Of a DNA stretch of 64,000 bases, positions 31,244 to 40,316 are shown in pieces (within the stretch, counting starts at the first letter, position 1; every line of letters starts with the position of its first letter). The position numbers and the translations under genes were made by a program. Origin of the DNA: Leptobacterium flavescens (GTDB lineage: Bacteria > Bacteroidota > Bacteroidia > Flavobacteriales > Flavobacteriaceae). The notes under the pieces are model-generated. The model was not told where the DNA came from, did not search any database, and worked only from the letters and a program-made list of their open reading frames with translations. Where the stretch lies: assembly GCF_010671605.1 (NCBI RefSeq), contig NZ_JAABOO010000004.1, positions 124,001-188,000 on the forward strand, read 5' to 3'.

Positions 31244-31942
31244 ATGAAGGAAAAATCAACCAATATCTCCATAAAAAACTGGCATGAAAAAGACAGGCCC
31301 AGAGAAAAGTTCCTCAATATCGGGAAAGATGTTCTCAGTGATGCCGAGCTCCTGGCTATTTTACTGGGAAGCGGGAACCGGAATGAAAGTGCGGTCCAGT
31401 TATCCCAGAAGATATTGAGATCGGTGAGTAATAATCTCAACGAATTAGGAAAGCTCTCGGTTACGGAACTTATGCAGTTTAACGGGATAGGAGAAGCCAA
31501 AGCTGTTGCCGTAGCTGCCTCTCTCGAACTCGGAAGGAGGAGGCGAAAGGAAAAGGTCATGGATAGAAAGAAGATTACCTCCAGCGCCATTGCCTACGAA
31601 TATTTTTACCCGATAATCGGGGAATTACCCCATGAAGAGTTCTGGATCGTCTACTTAAATAATTCCAACAAGGTCATACAATCCATACAATTGAGCAAGG
31701 GAGGGATTACCGGAACTCTGGTCGATATTCGCCTGGCATTGAGGCATGCGCTGGAGATGCGGGCCACCTCATTGATACTGGCACATAATCACCCTTCGGG
31801 TAACTTAAATCCGAGTAAGTCTGATAAGCAACTCACCCTTAAATTAAAAAATGCGTGTGAAAGTTTAGATATAAAAGTTTTGGATCATATCATTGTTGCC
31901 GAAAAATCTTATTTTAGCTTCGCTGATGAAGATTTGTTGTAA
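31244..31942 (+). CDS. radC: RadC family JAB/MPN protein
   Basis: From ATG 31244 the protein has 232 residues. An N-terminal helix-hairpin-helix part (LMQFNGIGEAKAVAVAAS) is followed by an MPN domain with the metal motif HNHPSGNLNPSKSD (His181, His183, Asp194). RadC-type proteins (UPF0758) were once tied to DNA repair, but this is disputed and their activity is unproven. The copy is complete. It is followed by a deacetylase-like gene 27 bp on. Confidence 0.93.
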   Translation: MKEKSTNISIKNWHEKDRPREKFLNIGKDVLSDAELLAILLGSGNRNESAVQLSQKILRSVSNNLNELGKLSVTELMQFNGIGEAKAVAVAASLELGRRRRKEKVMDRKKITSSAIAYEYFYPIIGELPHEEFWIVYLNNSNKVIQSIQLSKGGITGTLVDIRLALRHALEMRATSLILAHNHPSGNLNPSKSDKQLTLKLKNACESLDIKVLDHIIVAEKSYFSFADEDLL

Positions 31943-31969
31943 TTGCCCTGCAAAAATGTGCATACAGAT

Positions 31970-33262
31970 ATGCTCTTAGTATACACCCATAAGATTACAC
32001 CCAGACTAACTTATATCATGAAGCATGTTTTTACAAAGATGCTTCAGATAGAGGTTGCCTTTACCACAAAAGTTGAGGATTTTATAGGACATACGGGTGC
32101 CAAGATCACTTATACGAGGCAGCCGCTTCAGAATGAGTTTTTTATAAAAAGTCATGAATTGCTTTTTGAACAGGGAGTGCGGGATGTTGAGATACACATC
32201 CAGCAATGGGATGATATTCCCTGCTTTTTTCCGACTTCCGAAAAGAGCGCTGTTCCCTTCGATGTTTTTGCGGCCAGTTTTTATATGATCAGCAGGTATG
32301 AGGAATACCTTCCTTATGTAAAGGATGTACATGGCCGTTTTCCGGCAACGGAAAGCCTGGCATATCAGAATGACTTCCTGGAAATACCGGTGGTCGATAT
32401 CTGGGTCAATAAACTTAAACTGGCCCTTTTAAAGCGCTTTCCCGATCTGCAAATTGTAAAAAGAGAATATGAACACCTGTCTATAATAGATGTTTCGGTT
32501 TCTCACTGCTTCCGGGAAAGAGGGATCATAAGATCTCTGGGCGGGATGCTTATCGACTTTTTTTCACTCAAGATCGGGAGGATGATTACCCGTCTGGCAG
32601 TTTTACTCCGTATTAAAAAGGATCCGTACAACAACTTCCAGGAACTGATAGAAATGCACAAGGAATACGGTACCAGGGCTATTTTCTTTTTTCTGCTGGC
32701 AGATTATTCCAATTATGACAAGAATATATCGATAAACAATCCGAGGTTCAGATCGCTGGTCAAATCGGTGGCAGATTACAGTATCGTGTCCCTGATGGCT
32801 TCCTATAATTCCTATAACAATCCTAAAATACTCAAGAAAGACAGGGCCCGGCTTATAGAACTGATCCGGAGGCCTGTAAAAAGGGTTCGCCTGAGATTTA
32901 ACAGGGTTAACATACCTGAAAGCTATAAAACAGTGGTGGAAGCCGAGTTTAACGAAGATTATTCTATGGGATATACTTTGTTTCCCGGGTTCAGGGCAGG
33001 TACCTGTACGCCTTTCTTTTTTTACGATATAAGCTTTGAGGTGCAGCTACCCTTAAAAGTAACTCCTTTTTGTGTGGAGGATTACGGGCTGACCCGTTAT
33101 AAGAACACTAAAGAAGCGGTACAGGTATACAGAAGGATCAGGGAACAGGTAAGGAAAGTGAACGGAACCTTTGTGACCGTTTTTTCCAATGAGATCCTGG
33201 GAGGAGCCATGAAGCAACCCTGGAAAGATATATATTACGAACTTTTAAAAGACAAACATTGA
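31970..33262 (+). CDS. Polysaccharide-deacetylase-like protein (DUF7033-type N-terminus)
   Basis: From ATG 31970 (MLLVYTHKITPRL) the protein has 430 residues. The N-terminal region with RYEEYLPYVKDVHGRFPATE is typical of long flavobacterial deacetylase-like proteins. The second half (TRAIFFFLLADYSNYDKNIS; NSYNNPKILKKDRARLIELI) has the NodB-type barrel pattern, but the usual HxxxH metal site is not clear. It may bind or modify cell-wall or capsular glycans. The next gene begins within its stop codon (TTGA), so the two are co-translated. Confidence 0.65.
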   Translation: MLLVYTHKITPRLTYIMKHVFTKMLQIEVAFTTKVEDFIGHTGAKITYTRQPLQNEFFIKSHELLFEQGVRDVEIHIQQWDDIPCFFPTSEKSAVPFDVFAASFYMISRYEEYLPYVKDVHGRFPATESLAYQNDFLEIPVVDIWVNKLKLALLKRFPDLQIVKREYEHLSIIDVSVSHCFRERGIIRSLGGMLIDFFSLKIGRMITRLAVLLRIKKDPYNNFQELIEMHKEYGTRAIFFFLLADYSNYDKNISINNPRFRSLVKSVADYSIVSLMASYNSYNNPKILKKDRARLIELIRRPVKRVRLRFNRVNIPESYKTVVEAEFNEDYSMGYTLFPGFRAGTCTPFFFYDISFEVQLPLKVTPFCVEDYGLTRYKNTKEAVQVYRRIREQVRKVNGTFVTVFSNEILGGAMKQPWKDIYYELLKDKH

Positions 33263-33945
33263 AAGATAAGATCACCGATATTTTCTTCGACCTGGATCAT
33301 ACCCTCTGGGATTTTGACAGGAACTCCAACCTGACCTTCGGGAAGATCCTGAAAACGAATCGTGTGGACGTGCTCCTGGAGGATTTTGTAAAAGTGTATG
33401 TTCCGTTGAATGCCGAATACTGGAAACTTTACCGGGAAGAGCGCATATCCAAGGAAGAACTGAGGTACGGAAGGTTAAAAGACACCTTCGACCGTTTGAA
33501 AATGAAGGTGGAAGACGAATTGATCCATCGTTTGTCCGATCAGTATATTCAGGAACTGCCGAATCAGAATTATTTGTTTGAAAATACAACCGAGATCCTG
33601 GATTACCTCCGTCCGAATTACAAACTTCACATTATAACCAACGGATTTGAAGAGGTACAAAAAGGAAAATTAAACAATTCTAAAATAGGCCATTTTTTTA
33701 CCCATATTATCAATTCCGAAATGGTGGGCGTTAAAAAGCCCAATCCCAGGATCTTTGAATTTGCCCTGGAAAAAGCCAGTGTCAGTCCGGAAAATACGGT
33801 AATGATCGGAGATAATCTGGAAGCAGATATCCTCGGGGCTAAAAATATGGGAATGAATACCTTGCACTTCAATTCTAACAATGAAGAAATACACGATCAC
33901 AGTATCATTATCAATGATTTGTTAGAAATAAAACAATATCTCTAA
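33259..33945 (+). CDS. YjjG family noncanonical pyrimidine nucleotidase (HAD)
   Basis: The 228-residue HAD protein has motif I FFDLDHTLWDFD (nucleophile Asp11, acid Asp13), motif II IITNGF, motif III Lys in VGVKKPNPRIFEFAL and motif IV MIGDNLEADILGA. The DHTLWDF start and helical cap define the YjjG type, which dephosphorylates noncanonical pyrimidine nucleotides such as dUMP analogues. The start is TTG at 33259, overlapping the upstream stop by 4 bp; no ATG is available before motif I. Confidence 0.9.
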   Translation: MKDKITDIFFDLDHTLWDFDRNSNLTFGKILKTNRVDVLLEDFVKVYVPLNAEYWKLYREERISKEELRYGRLKDTFDRLKMKVEDELIHRLSDQYIQELPNQNYLFENTTEILDYLRPNYKLHIITNGFEEVQKGKLNNSKIGHFFTHIINSEMVGVKKPNPRIFEFALEKASVSPENTVMIGDNLEADILGAKNMGMNTLHFNSNNEEIHDHSIIINDLLEIKQYL

Positions 33946-34032
33946 AATAAGACTTCATTTACAACCGTTATACTATTTACCCGATTGGTTTTACCAAAGG
34001 GGTATTAAAGGGATAAGAATTAGTAGGGGTAA

Positions 34033-34578
34033 ATGATAAAGAACTTTCTTTTGGTTTTAGGTATAATGCTGTTGGGGTCTTCCTGTGTTAAAAATGTAGA
34101 TTTTGACCAGGCCGATGACCTCCGGCTAACTCCTGTTGTAGATGTAAGTCTGCTCTTTTTTGAGGAAACTCCCGATCGTTTTCTGATCAATGGAGTGGAG
34201 TTGACCAATGGCTTTATTTCCGATACCACAGATATTCAGGTCCTGGACGATAGCTTTATTGTAGAAAGCCTTATCCGGGCCGAACTGGAGTTCGAATTTA
34301 CCAATAGTGTAGACCGGGCATTCAGGGCAGAAGTAGTGTTCCTGGATACCGATACCACTCCTATACATTCTTTCGATATAGATATTCCCGCAACCCAAAC
34401 CGAAATAACCGTTACCCATACAGAGAACTTTACCGAAGGAAATATAGATACTATAACAGCAACGACGCAGATGGTAGTAAACTTTTTTCTTTTACCAGGT
34501 GGCCAACCGATAACAGAAGAAACTCAAGGTTCCTTAAAACTAAGATCCAAAGGAACTTTTTACCTGCTTGTTGAATAA
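34033..34578 (+). CDS. Hypothetical lipoprotein, 181 aa
   Basis: The lipobox is LLGSSC (Cys18). The remaining 163 residues are beta-rich and acidic (repeated DTDT and ITVTHTENFTEG phrases). No family is recognised. Its TAA stop overlaps the ATG of the DUF5723 gene (TAATG), so it is the first gene of a two- or three-gene envelope operon. An outer-membrane-anchored surface or periplasmic protein is likely. Confidence 0.65.
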   Translation: MIKNFLLVLGIMLLGSSCVKNVDFDQADDLRLTPVVDVSLLFFEETPDRFLINGVELTNGFISDTTDIQVLDDSFIVESLIRAELEFEFTNSVDRAFRAEVVFLDTDTTPIHSFDIDIPATQTEITVTHTENFTEGNIDTITATTQMVVNFFLLPGGQPITEETQGSLKLRSKGTFYLLVE

Positions 34579-35999
34579 TGAAGAAAACGCTGCTTATTAT
34601 ATTGTGCTTATGGGGACTCATTCCGGGATATACTCAGAATAAGCAACTGCTGTACGATTTTAACGAGATCCCTCAATCCCTGATGCTAAATCCGGGAGCG
34701 GAGACCTTGCATCGCTGGCATGCCGGTATTCCCTTTCTTTCGGGAATATATGCCAATGTTGGGGTAAGCGGTTTTACCCTTAATGACCTTTTTGCCGATA
34801 ACGGGGTGGATTTTAATGAAAAGGTGCGCAACCTTTTGTTCGGGGTGTCGAGAAACGATGTGATCAGCCTTAACCAGCAATTAGAGATCTTTAATATCGG
34901 ATTCAGAAAGGACGGATGGAGGGGAAGGACCTATTATTCTTTCGGGATCTATGAAGAAATAGACTTTTTTAGCTACTGGCCCAAAGACCTGGCAATCCTT
35001 GCTTTTGAAGGGAACAGTAATTTTATCAATTCACCTTTTAATCTGGGCGACCTGAATTTCCGGGGAGAATTCCTGACGGTATTTCATTTTGGGATCAACA
35101 AAAAAGTAAGTGAAAAGTTTACCTATGGAGTCCGGGCAAAAATATATTCAAGTATTTTAAACTTCAGCTCTGTCGGTAACAGGGGAACTTTTATTACCGA
35201 AGACGGACAAAATAATTTTTTCACCCACAGGATACAGGCAGATCTGGAGCTAAAAACTTCCGGCTACGCCTCGCTCAGAGAAGCAGGGTCCGATGCCTTT
35301 GTCAGTAACCTCAGGAAGCGTGCTTTCCTGGGAGGAAACCTGGGGCTGGGCTTTGATGTAGGTTTTACCTATAAGCCGGAAGAGCAGTGGACCATTACCG
35401 GGAGCCTTCAGGATGTCGGGTTTATAAGGCATTCAAAAGATACCGAAAGTTACAAGCTTAACGGAGAGTTTGAACTGGAAGGGATAGAACTATCATTTCC
35501 GGAGATCGTAAACGGAGACGGATTGAATGACTACTGGCAGGAACTCCTGGATGATCTTGAAGAACAGGTGCCTTTCGATACGATCTCCAATAAATACACC
35601 ACATTGAGGCCGGTAAAGCTCAACGGATCTGTAAAATATACTTTCGGACGTAAAAAGCCTTCAAAAAAGGAGTGTAATTGCGAAGCTACAGATCGTGAAT
35701 ATCGCAATGCTGCGGGGCTTCAGCTTTTTGCCGTTGGCAGGCCCAGATTACCCCTTATTGCATTAACAGCATTCTATCAGACCAAATTAACCAACTTCCT
35801 GGATGTCAAAGCTACCTATACTGTTGATAAATTCTCGTTCCGGAATCTGGGATTAGGGTTCTCTTCTGAGATTGGTAACGTAAATTTTTATATATTGGCG
35901 GATAACTTGCTGGAGTTGCAAAATCTGGCTAAATCACATAATCTTTCGTTTCAGCTGGGCTTTAATATAAAGCTCCCGGAAACGGAAAAACCTTATTAA
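34578..35999 (+). CDS. DUF5723 family outer-membrane protein
   Basis: The 473-residue protein has a signal peptide (MKKTLLIILCLWGLIPGYTQ). The body is rich in Gly and aromatic beta strands, such as GIPFLSGIYANVGVSGF and WTITGSLQDVGFI. It ends in a strand-rich region typical of OmpA/FadL-like barrels and DUF5723. It is probably a beta-barrel of the outer membrane. The function is unknown. It is co-translated with the upstream lipoprotein and followed 7 bp on by a secreted 267-residue protein. Confidence 0.75.
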   Translation: MKKTLLIILCLWGLIPGYTQNKQLLYDFNEIPQSLMLNPGAETLHRWHAGIPFLSGIYANVGVSGFTLNDLFADNGVDFNEKVRNLLFGVSRNDVISLNQQLEIFNIGFRKDGWRGRTYYSFGIYEEIDFFSYWPKDLAILAFEGNSNFINSPFNLGDLNFRGEFLTVFHFGINKKVSEKFTYGVRAKIYSSILNFSSVGNRGTFITEDGQNNFFTHRIQADLELKTSGYASLREAGSDAFVSNLRKRAFLGGNLGLGFDVGFTYKPEEQWTITGSLQDVGFIRHSKDTESYKLNGEFELEGIELSFPEIVNGDGLNDYWQELLDDLEEQVPFDTISNKYTTLRPVKLNGSVKYTFGRKKPSKKECNCEATDREYRNAAGLQLFAVGRPRLPLIALTAFYQTKLTNFLDVKATYTVDKFSFRNLGLGFSSEIGNVNFYILADNLLELQNLAKSHNLSFQLGFNIKLPETEKPY

Positions 36000-36006
36000 T
36001 ACGACG

Positions 36007-36810
36007 ATGAAGAAAATATCTCTCCTGTTATTGCTTCTTAGCTTTAGCATAACAACATTTGGACAAAACAATATTAATAAATATAAATACGTAGTCGTTC
36101 CGAGTAAATTCGATACGTTTAAGCATGAAAATGAATATCAGTTAAATGCAATGCTGGAATTCCTGCTTAAAAAGAACAATTTTAATGCTCTATACCAGAC
36201 ATCTCTGCCGGAAGATTACCTGAGGAATAATTGCATCGGGTTAAAGGCAGATGTAAAAAATACCTCCGGTTTACTGACCAATAAGGTTATCATAGAGTTT
36301 AAAGACTGTCAGGGAAATGTGGTTTTCGCCTCCAAAGAAGGAAAAAGCAAGATAAAGGAATTTCAAAAAGGATATCAGGCAGCTTTAAGGCAGGCTTTTG
36401 AGTCGGTAGAATTCCTTAACTATAAATACGAGCCTTCTTCAGAAGCCGAACAAAATGCGGTGGTAGTCCGCCGTGAGGAGCCAACAACAGTACAGCCCGA
36501 AGTAGTTAAGGAGGTAAAGGAAGTAAAGACCGAAACAACGGGTACGGTACAATCTACTTCAGGAACGGTAAATACCGTTCAGACCGGAACAGTTAACACC
36601 AATGTCCTCTATGCCCAACCTATAGCCAACGGTTTCCAGCTGGTAGACAGTACACCTAAGGTGGTGTATATTTTACAGGAAACAGGAATAAAAGACGTTT
36701 TTCTGGTAAAGGGGATCGATGGTATCTTCTATGTGAAAAACGGTAAATGGATCGTTGAATACTACAAGAATAACCAAAGGGTACAGGAAGAAGTAAACGT
36801 TAAATTCTAG
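36007..36810 (+). CDS. Secreted hypothetical protein, 267 aa
   Basis: A signal peptide (MKKISLLLLLLSFSITTFGQ) leads into a conserved flavobacterial segment KYKYVVVPSKFDTFKHENEY and QLNAMLEFLLKKNNFNA. A low-complexity Thr/Val/Gln linker (about residues 160-195) and a C-terminal beta segment follow (VYILQETGIKDVFLVKG). It is probably periplasmic and third in the envelope operon. Its end overlaps the convergent rarA end by 4 bp. Confidence 0.7.
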   Translation: MKKISLLLLLLSFSITTFGQNNINKYKYVVVPSKFDTFKHENEYQLNAMLEFLLKKNNFNALYQTSLPEDYLRNNCIGLKADVKNTSGLLTNKVIIEFKDCQGNVVFASKEGKSKIKEFQKGYQAALRQAFESVEFLNYKYEPSSEAEQNAVVVRREEPTTVQPEVVKEVKEVKTETTGTVQSTSGTVNTVQTGTVNTNVLYAQPIANGFQLVDSTPKVVYILQETGIKDVFLVKGIDGIFYVKNGKWIVEYYKNNQRVQEEVNVKF

Positions 36811-38084
36811 TAACCGTACTTATTTTTCCATCTTTTTTTCAGGAAATCCCGAAGGGCGTTTTCTCTCTGATTATTTCCGGGCTCATAAAAGGTTTTATTG
36901 CTGAGTTCATCCGGTAGGAATTCCTGTTCTATAAAATTGGCATTAAAGTCGTGAGCGTATTTGTAGTTCTGACCGTAACCGATATCTTTCATGAGTTTAG
37001 TGGGAGCATTCCTCAGATGCAGAGGAACAGACAGATCTCCTGTTTCCTTAACCGCCTGTGCAGCTTTTTTGATGGCCATATAGGATGCATTGCTCTTTGC
37101 AGAAGTTGCCAGATAAACGGCGCACTGACTCAGAATAATACGGGCTTCCGGATAACCGATGGTAGTTACCGCCTGGAAAGTATTGTTCGCAATGACCAGA
37201 GCCGTGGGATTTGCATTTCCTATATCTTCTGATGCGAGGATAAGCATTCTCCTGGCAATGAATTTTACATCTTCACCACCCTCAATCATACGTGCCAGCC
37301 AGTATACGGCTGCATTCGGATCACTTCCTCTGATCGATTTAATAAAAGCCGAGATAATATCGTAATGTTGTTCTCCAGTCTTGTCGTAGAGGACCGTGTT
37401 TTTCTGGATCTTTTTCATGACCATCTCGTCGGTAATGATCACATGATCGCTTCCCTCGGAGTTGATGACCAATTCAAAAATATTGAGCAGTTTTCTCCCG
37501 TCTCCTCCCGAAAGCCGGAGAAGTGCTTCGGTTTCCTTTAGTTCGATATTTTTCTTTGAAATAAGCTCATCCTCTTTCATCGCCCTTTCCAGAAGGGTTT
37601 CCAGGTCTTTTTTATCAAAAGGATTTAAAATATATACCTGACAGCGTGATAAAAGTGCAGGAATGACCTCAAAGCTGGGGTTTTCGGTAGTGGCCCCTAC
37701 AAGGGTTACCCAACCCTTTTCAACCGCCGCCAGCAGGGAGTCCTGCTGCGACTTGCTAAACCTGTGAATCTCGTCTATAAACAGGATAGGGTTCTTGGCT
37801 GTAAAAAGACCGCCGCTTTGTTTGGCTTTATCTATAACTTCCCTTACATCCTTTACCCCGGAGCTAATGGCACTTAGCGTATAAAAAGGTCTTCCGGATT
37901 CTTCGGCTATAATATTGGCCAGGGTGGTTTTTCCCGTTCCCGGAGGACCCCAGAAGATCAGGGAAGGGATAATACCCTGCTTGATCTGATTGGTAAGAGA
38001 ACCGGTCTCTCCAACCAAATGACTCTGACTGATATACTCATTTAATGTTTTCGGGCGTACTCTTTCGGCTAAGGGTTCATTCAT
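36807..38084 (-). CDS. rarA: Replication-associated recombination protein A (AAA ATPase)
   Basis: The 425-residue protein has Walker [10 protein letters not shown] (46-54), Walker [11 protein letters not shown], sensor 1 GATTENPSF and the C-terminal MgsA domain with [21 protein letters not shown]. RarA (MgsA, WRNIP1 homologue) acts at stalled replication forks. It is full length and appears to be a single gene between convergent and divergent neighbours. Confidence 0.95.
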   Translation of the reverse strand: MNEPLAERVRPKTLNEYISQSHLVGETGSLTNQIKQGIIPSLIFWGPPGTGKTTLANIIAEESGRPFYTLSAISSGVKDVREVIDKAKQSGGLFTAKNPILFIDEIHRFSKSQQDSLLAAVEKGWVTLVGATTENPSFEVIPALLSRCQVYILNPFDKKDLETLLERAMKEDELISKKNIELKETEALLRLSGGDGRKLLNIFELVINSEGSDHVIITDEMVMKKIQKNTVLYDKTGEQHYDIISAFIKSIRGSDPNAAVYWLARMIEGGEDVKFIARRMLILASEDIGNANPTALVIANNTFQAVTTIGYPEARIILSQCAVYLATSAKSNASYMAIKKAAQAVKETGDLSVPLHLRNAPTKLMKDIGYGQNYKYAHDFNANFIEQEFLPDELSNKTFYEPGNNQRENALRDFLKKRWKNKYGY

Positions 38085-38173
38085 GTTGTAAAAATACTAA
38101 TATTTGCATGACAATTTATCACCCCGGCCTTTTTGGTAACCTATTTGCATTGCTATTTTTATAAATTTATAAA

Positions 38174-38884
38174 ATGAGTCGCAAGGAAGCTTTTAAATTT
38201 GATTCGGGCGTTGTTCTATACCCCTTTTTATTCGGACTGACTATCTGGTTGGTGTACTGGTTCGAACTGCGTTTTGGTTTCGATTTTACAAGCTTCGGTG
38301 TTTATCCCAGAACTTTAAGCGGCTTAAAAGGGGTTGTATTCAGTCCTTTTATTCACAGTTCTATAGAGCATTTGTACAATAACACTTTTCCGTTATTAAT
38401 ACTCTCTATGGCTCTGTTCTATTTTTACAGCAATGTGAGCTGGAAAGTGATCCTCTACGGGATGCTGAGCTCCGGAATACTTACCTGGATCATCGGGAGA
38501 GAGGCCTATCATATTGGGGCCAGCGGTATTATATACATGCTTAGCAGCTTTATTTTCTTCAGGGGTATATTTGCCGGTTATTACCGCCTGGTGGCCGTAT
38601 CGCTGATCGTGGTCTTTCTCTACGGCAGCCTGGTGTGGTACGTTTTTCCGGTAGATAGTTCCATCTCCTGGGAAGGGCACCTGGCCGGGTTCCTGACAGG
38701 TTTTGTTTTTTCCTTCTTCTTTAAGGAAAAGCTTCCGGTTAAGAGGAAGTACCAATGGGAAACAGAAGGTTTTAAGGAAGAACAGGACCCATTCCTGAAA
38801 CATTTTGACGAGGACGGGAATTTTGTCCCTACCAGCGAACTGGAAAGACGGATGAGGGAGGAAGAAGAAGATCAGACTCCTTAG
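38174..38884 (+). CDS. Rhomboid family intramembrane serine protease
   Basis: The 236-residue protein has six membrane helices. The catalytic Ser117 is in HIGASGI and His169 in WEGHLAGF, the rhomboid dyad. The oxyanion-side motif is HLYNN (66-70). A hydrophilic C-terminal tail (residues 184-236) carries acidic residues. It cleaves membrane proteins; its substrate is unknown. The stop overlaps the convergent rlmB stop by 4 bp. Confidence 0.92.
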   Translation: MSRKEAFKFDSGVVLYPFLFGLTIWLVYWFELRFGFDFTSFGVYPRTLSGLKGVVFSPFIHSSIEHLYNNTFPLLILSMALFYFYSNVSWKVILYGMLSSGILTWIIGREAYHIGASGIIYMLSSFIFFRGIFAGYYRLVAVSLIVVFLYGSLVWYVFPVDSSISWEGHLAGFLTGFVFSFFFKEKLPVKRKYQWETEGFKEEQDPFLKHFDEDGNFVPTSELERRMREEEEDQTP

Positions 38885-39615
38885 ATCCTTTGTCTCAACG
38901 CCTCGTATAGAAAAGCTCCGCAGGCAACAGAAACATTAAGAGAACCTATTTTTCCTTTCATGGGAAGCTTTGCCATTTCATCTGCAATTTTTAATACGGA
39001 AGCTGAAATACCTTTGTCTTCAGCCCCCATAACCACGGCTACGGGTTCTTTAAAGGAAACATCATAAATAGTATTTTCTGTTTTTTCGGTGGCTGCAATC
39101 ACTTTTACTCCCGAAGACTGTAAATAATAAATAGCGTCTTTTATGTGATCTACTTTACAAATCGGAACGTTAAAGACAGCTCCTGCCGAGGTCTTTACGG
39201 TATCTGCGGTAACCGGGGCTCCGCCTTTTTTCTGAATAATGATCCCGTTTACACCGGTACATTCGGCAGTTCTGATAATAGCACCAAAGTTCCTGGCATC
39301 AGAAAGCTGGTCCAGCAGAAGGAACAAAGGAGTTTTACCCGATTCCATAACTTCCATGACCAGGTTGTCCATATCGTAAAAGTCTACCGGGGAAATATTG
39401 GCAATAACCCCCTGGTGATTTTTTCTGGTAAGGCGATTGAGTTTCTCTGCCGGAACAAAAGAACTGCTTATATGATGGGTTTGAATAAGGTGATTGAGTT
39501 CGGAGAATAGATTTCCCTTCAGGCCTCTTTGAATAAAGATCTTATCTATGGTCTTTCCGGCCTGAATAGCTTCAATAACAGCCCTGATCCCAAATATTTG
39601 TGTATTTCCTTCCAT
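38881..39615 (-). CDS. rlmB: 23S rRNA (guanosine(2251)-2'-O)-methyltransferase
   Basis: The 244-residue SPOUT methyltransferase has the L30e-like N-terminal substrate domain (GIRAVIEAIQAGKTIDKI), then LLDQLSDARNFGAIIRTAEC (motif 1). Motif 3 is LPMKGKIGSLNVSVACGAFL, where the SAM knot forms. It matches RlmB/TrmH type. It methylates G2251 in the 23S P-loop. A TACCTTTG promoter box stands five bases before the start. Confidence 0.93.
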   Translation of the reverse strand: MEGNTQIFGIRAVIEAIQAGKTIDKIFIQRGLKGNLFSELNHLIQTHHISSSFVPAEKLNRLTRKNHQGVIANISPVDFYDMDNLVMEVMESGKTPLFLLLDQLSDARNFGAIIRTAECTGVNGIIIQKKGGAPVTADTVKTSAGAVFNVPICKVDHIKDAIYYLQSSGVKVIAATEKTENTIYDVSFKEPVAVVMGAEDKGISASVLKIADEMAKLPMKGKIGSLNVSVACGAFLYEALRQRI

Positions 39616-39620
39616 GGGGG

Positions 39621-39651
39621 CAAAGGTAAATAAATGTAGATGTTAGGCAAT
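39621..39651 (-). promoter_or_regulatory. rlmB promoter with almost no leader
   Basis: The minus strand has ATTG (39648-39651), a 19-base spacer and TACCTTTG (39621-39628), close to the Bacteroidota consensus TTTG-N19-TAnnTTTG. The ATG starts only five bases beyond the -7 box, so the mRNA would be leaderless or nearly so. Confidence 0.6.
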
Positions 39652-39683
39652 AAAAAAAGCCCTGACATTATATGGCAGGACTT
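39652..39683 (-). terminator. Rho-independent terminator of the first SusC/SusD unit
   Basis: On the minus strand AAGTCCTG pairs with CAGGGCTT (one G-U) and is followed by TTTTTTT, 34 bases after the stop of the 195-residue gene. Confidence 0.75.
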
Positions 39684-39716
39684 ATGTAAACCAGAATCAT
39701 AATTAATGTACCTGTT

Positions 39717-40304
39717 TCATCGGTTGTAATTTATCGATTCGGAAGGAGGGGATGGGAGTGTGAGGGTAACTGCGTATCTGAAAGGAGATCTGAAGAAAGA
39801 TCCTCCGGTAACCGTACTGTTGGCATTTCCCGAACTGAACGTCCGTCCGTCTGTTAATACAAGTTCAAAACGGAAAATAAACTGATCTCCCTCAACAAAC
39901 TCACCCTCCTTTAATTTAGTGGCTTCGATAGCTTCTTTTAGGCTAACGGAAACATCCAGTAAAGGGAGCCCGTTTTCACTGAGACCGAAACTGGAGGTAG
40001 TAAAAGTGTCCATGAAAAACTCTTCCACCTCAAGATCTTTTTCAGTTTCAGACTTATCTGAAAAACTGATATAGAGATTAACTTCAGAAAGAAGAGTTCC
40101 ATCCTCATGATCAGATTCTTCCAGTTGAACCCTGAAAACACTGGAAGTGTCCTCCAGGTTATAGGTTTTAGTGGCGTTTATGGTCCTGAGAATAGCCCCT
40201 CTGGTTATCCCGTCAAAAACATCGTCGATAACCTTTTCGCTTTCGCATCCGTTAAAAACAGTTAGAAAGGAAAGTAATAGTAAACTATGAATTGATTTTC
40301 TCAT
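39717..40304 (-). CDS. Lipoprotein, third gene of SusC/SusD unit 1 (195 aa)
   Basis: The lipobox is VFNGC (Cys19). The body (VIDDVFDGITRGAILRT, then FVEGDQFIFRFELVLTDGR, then GGSFFRSPFRYAVT) is clearly homologous to the 287-residue gene at 45762. It stops at about residue 195, where the paralogue continues with a DSFGDGWDGA module. It lies 12 bp downstream of susD-like unit 1. It is probably a surface-exposed accessory lipoprotein of the uptake complex; no enzyme motif is seen. Confidence 0.75.
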   Translation of the reverse strand: MRKSIHSLLLLSFLTVFNGCESEKVIDDVFDGITRGAILRTINATKTYNLEDTSSVFRVQLEESDHEDGTLLSEVNLYISFSDKSETEKDLEVEEFFMDTFTTSSFGLSENGLPLLDVSVSLKEAIEATKLKEGEFVEGDQFIFRFELVLTDGRTFSSGNANSTVTGGSFFRSPFRYAVTLTLPSPPSESINYNR

Positions 40305-40316
40305 GATTAATATTTT

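Noticed and set aside
39616-39716. Remnant of the DSFGDGWDGA module after the 195-residue lipoprotein
   Set aside because: The sequence after the stop is a terminator and spacer, with no similarity to the module seen in any frame.
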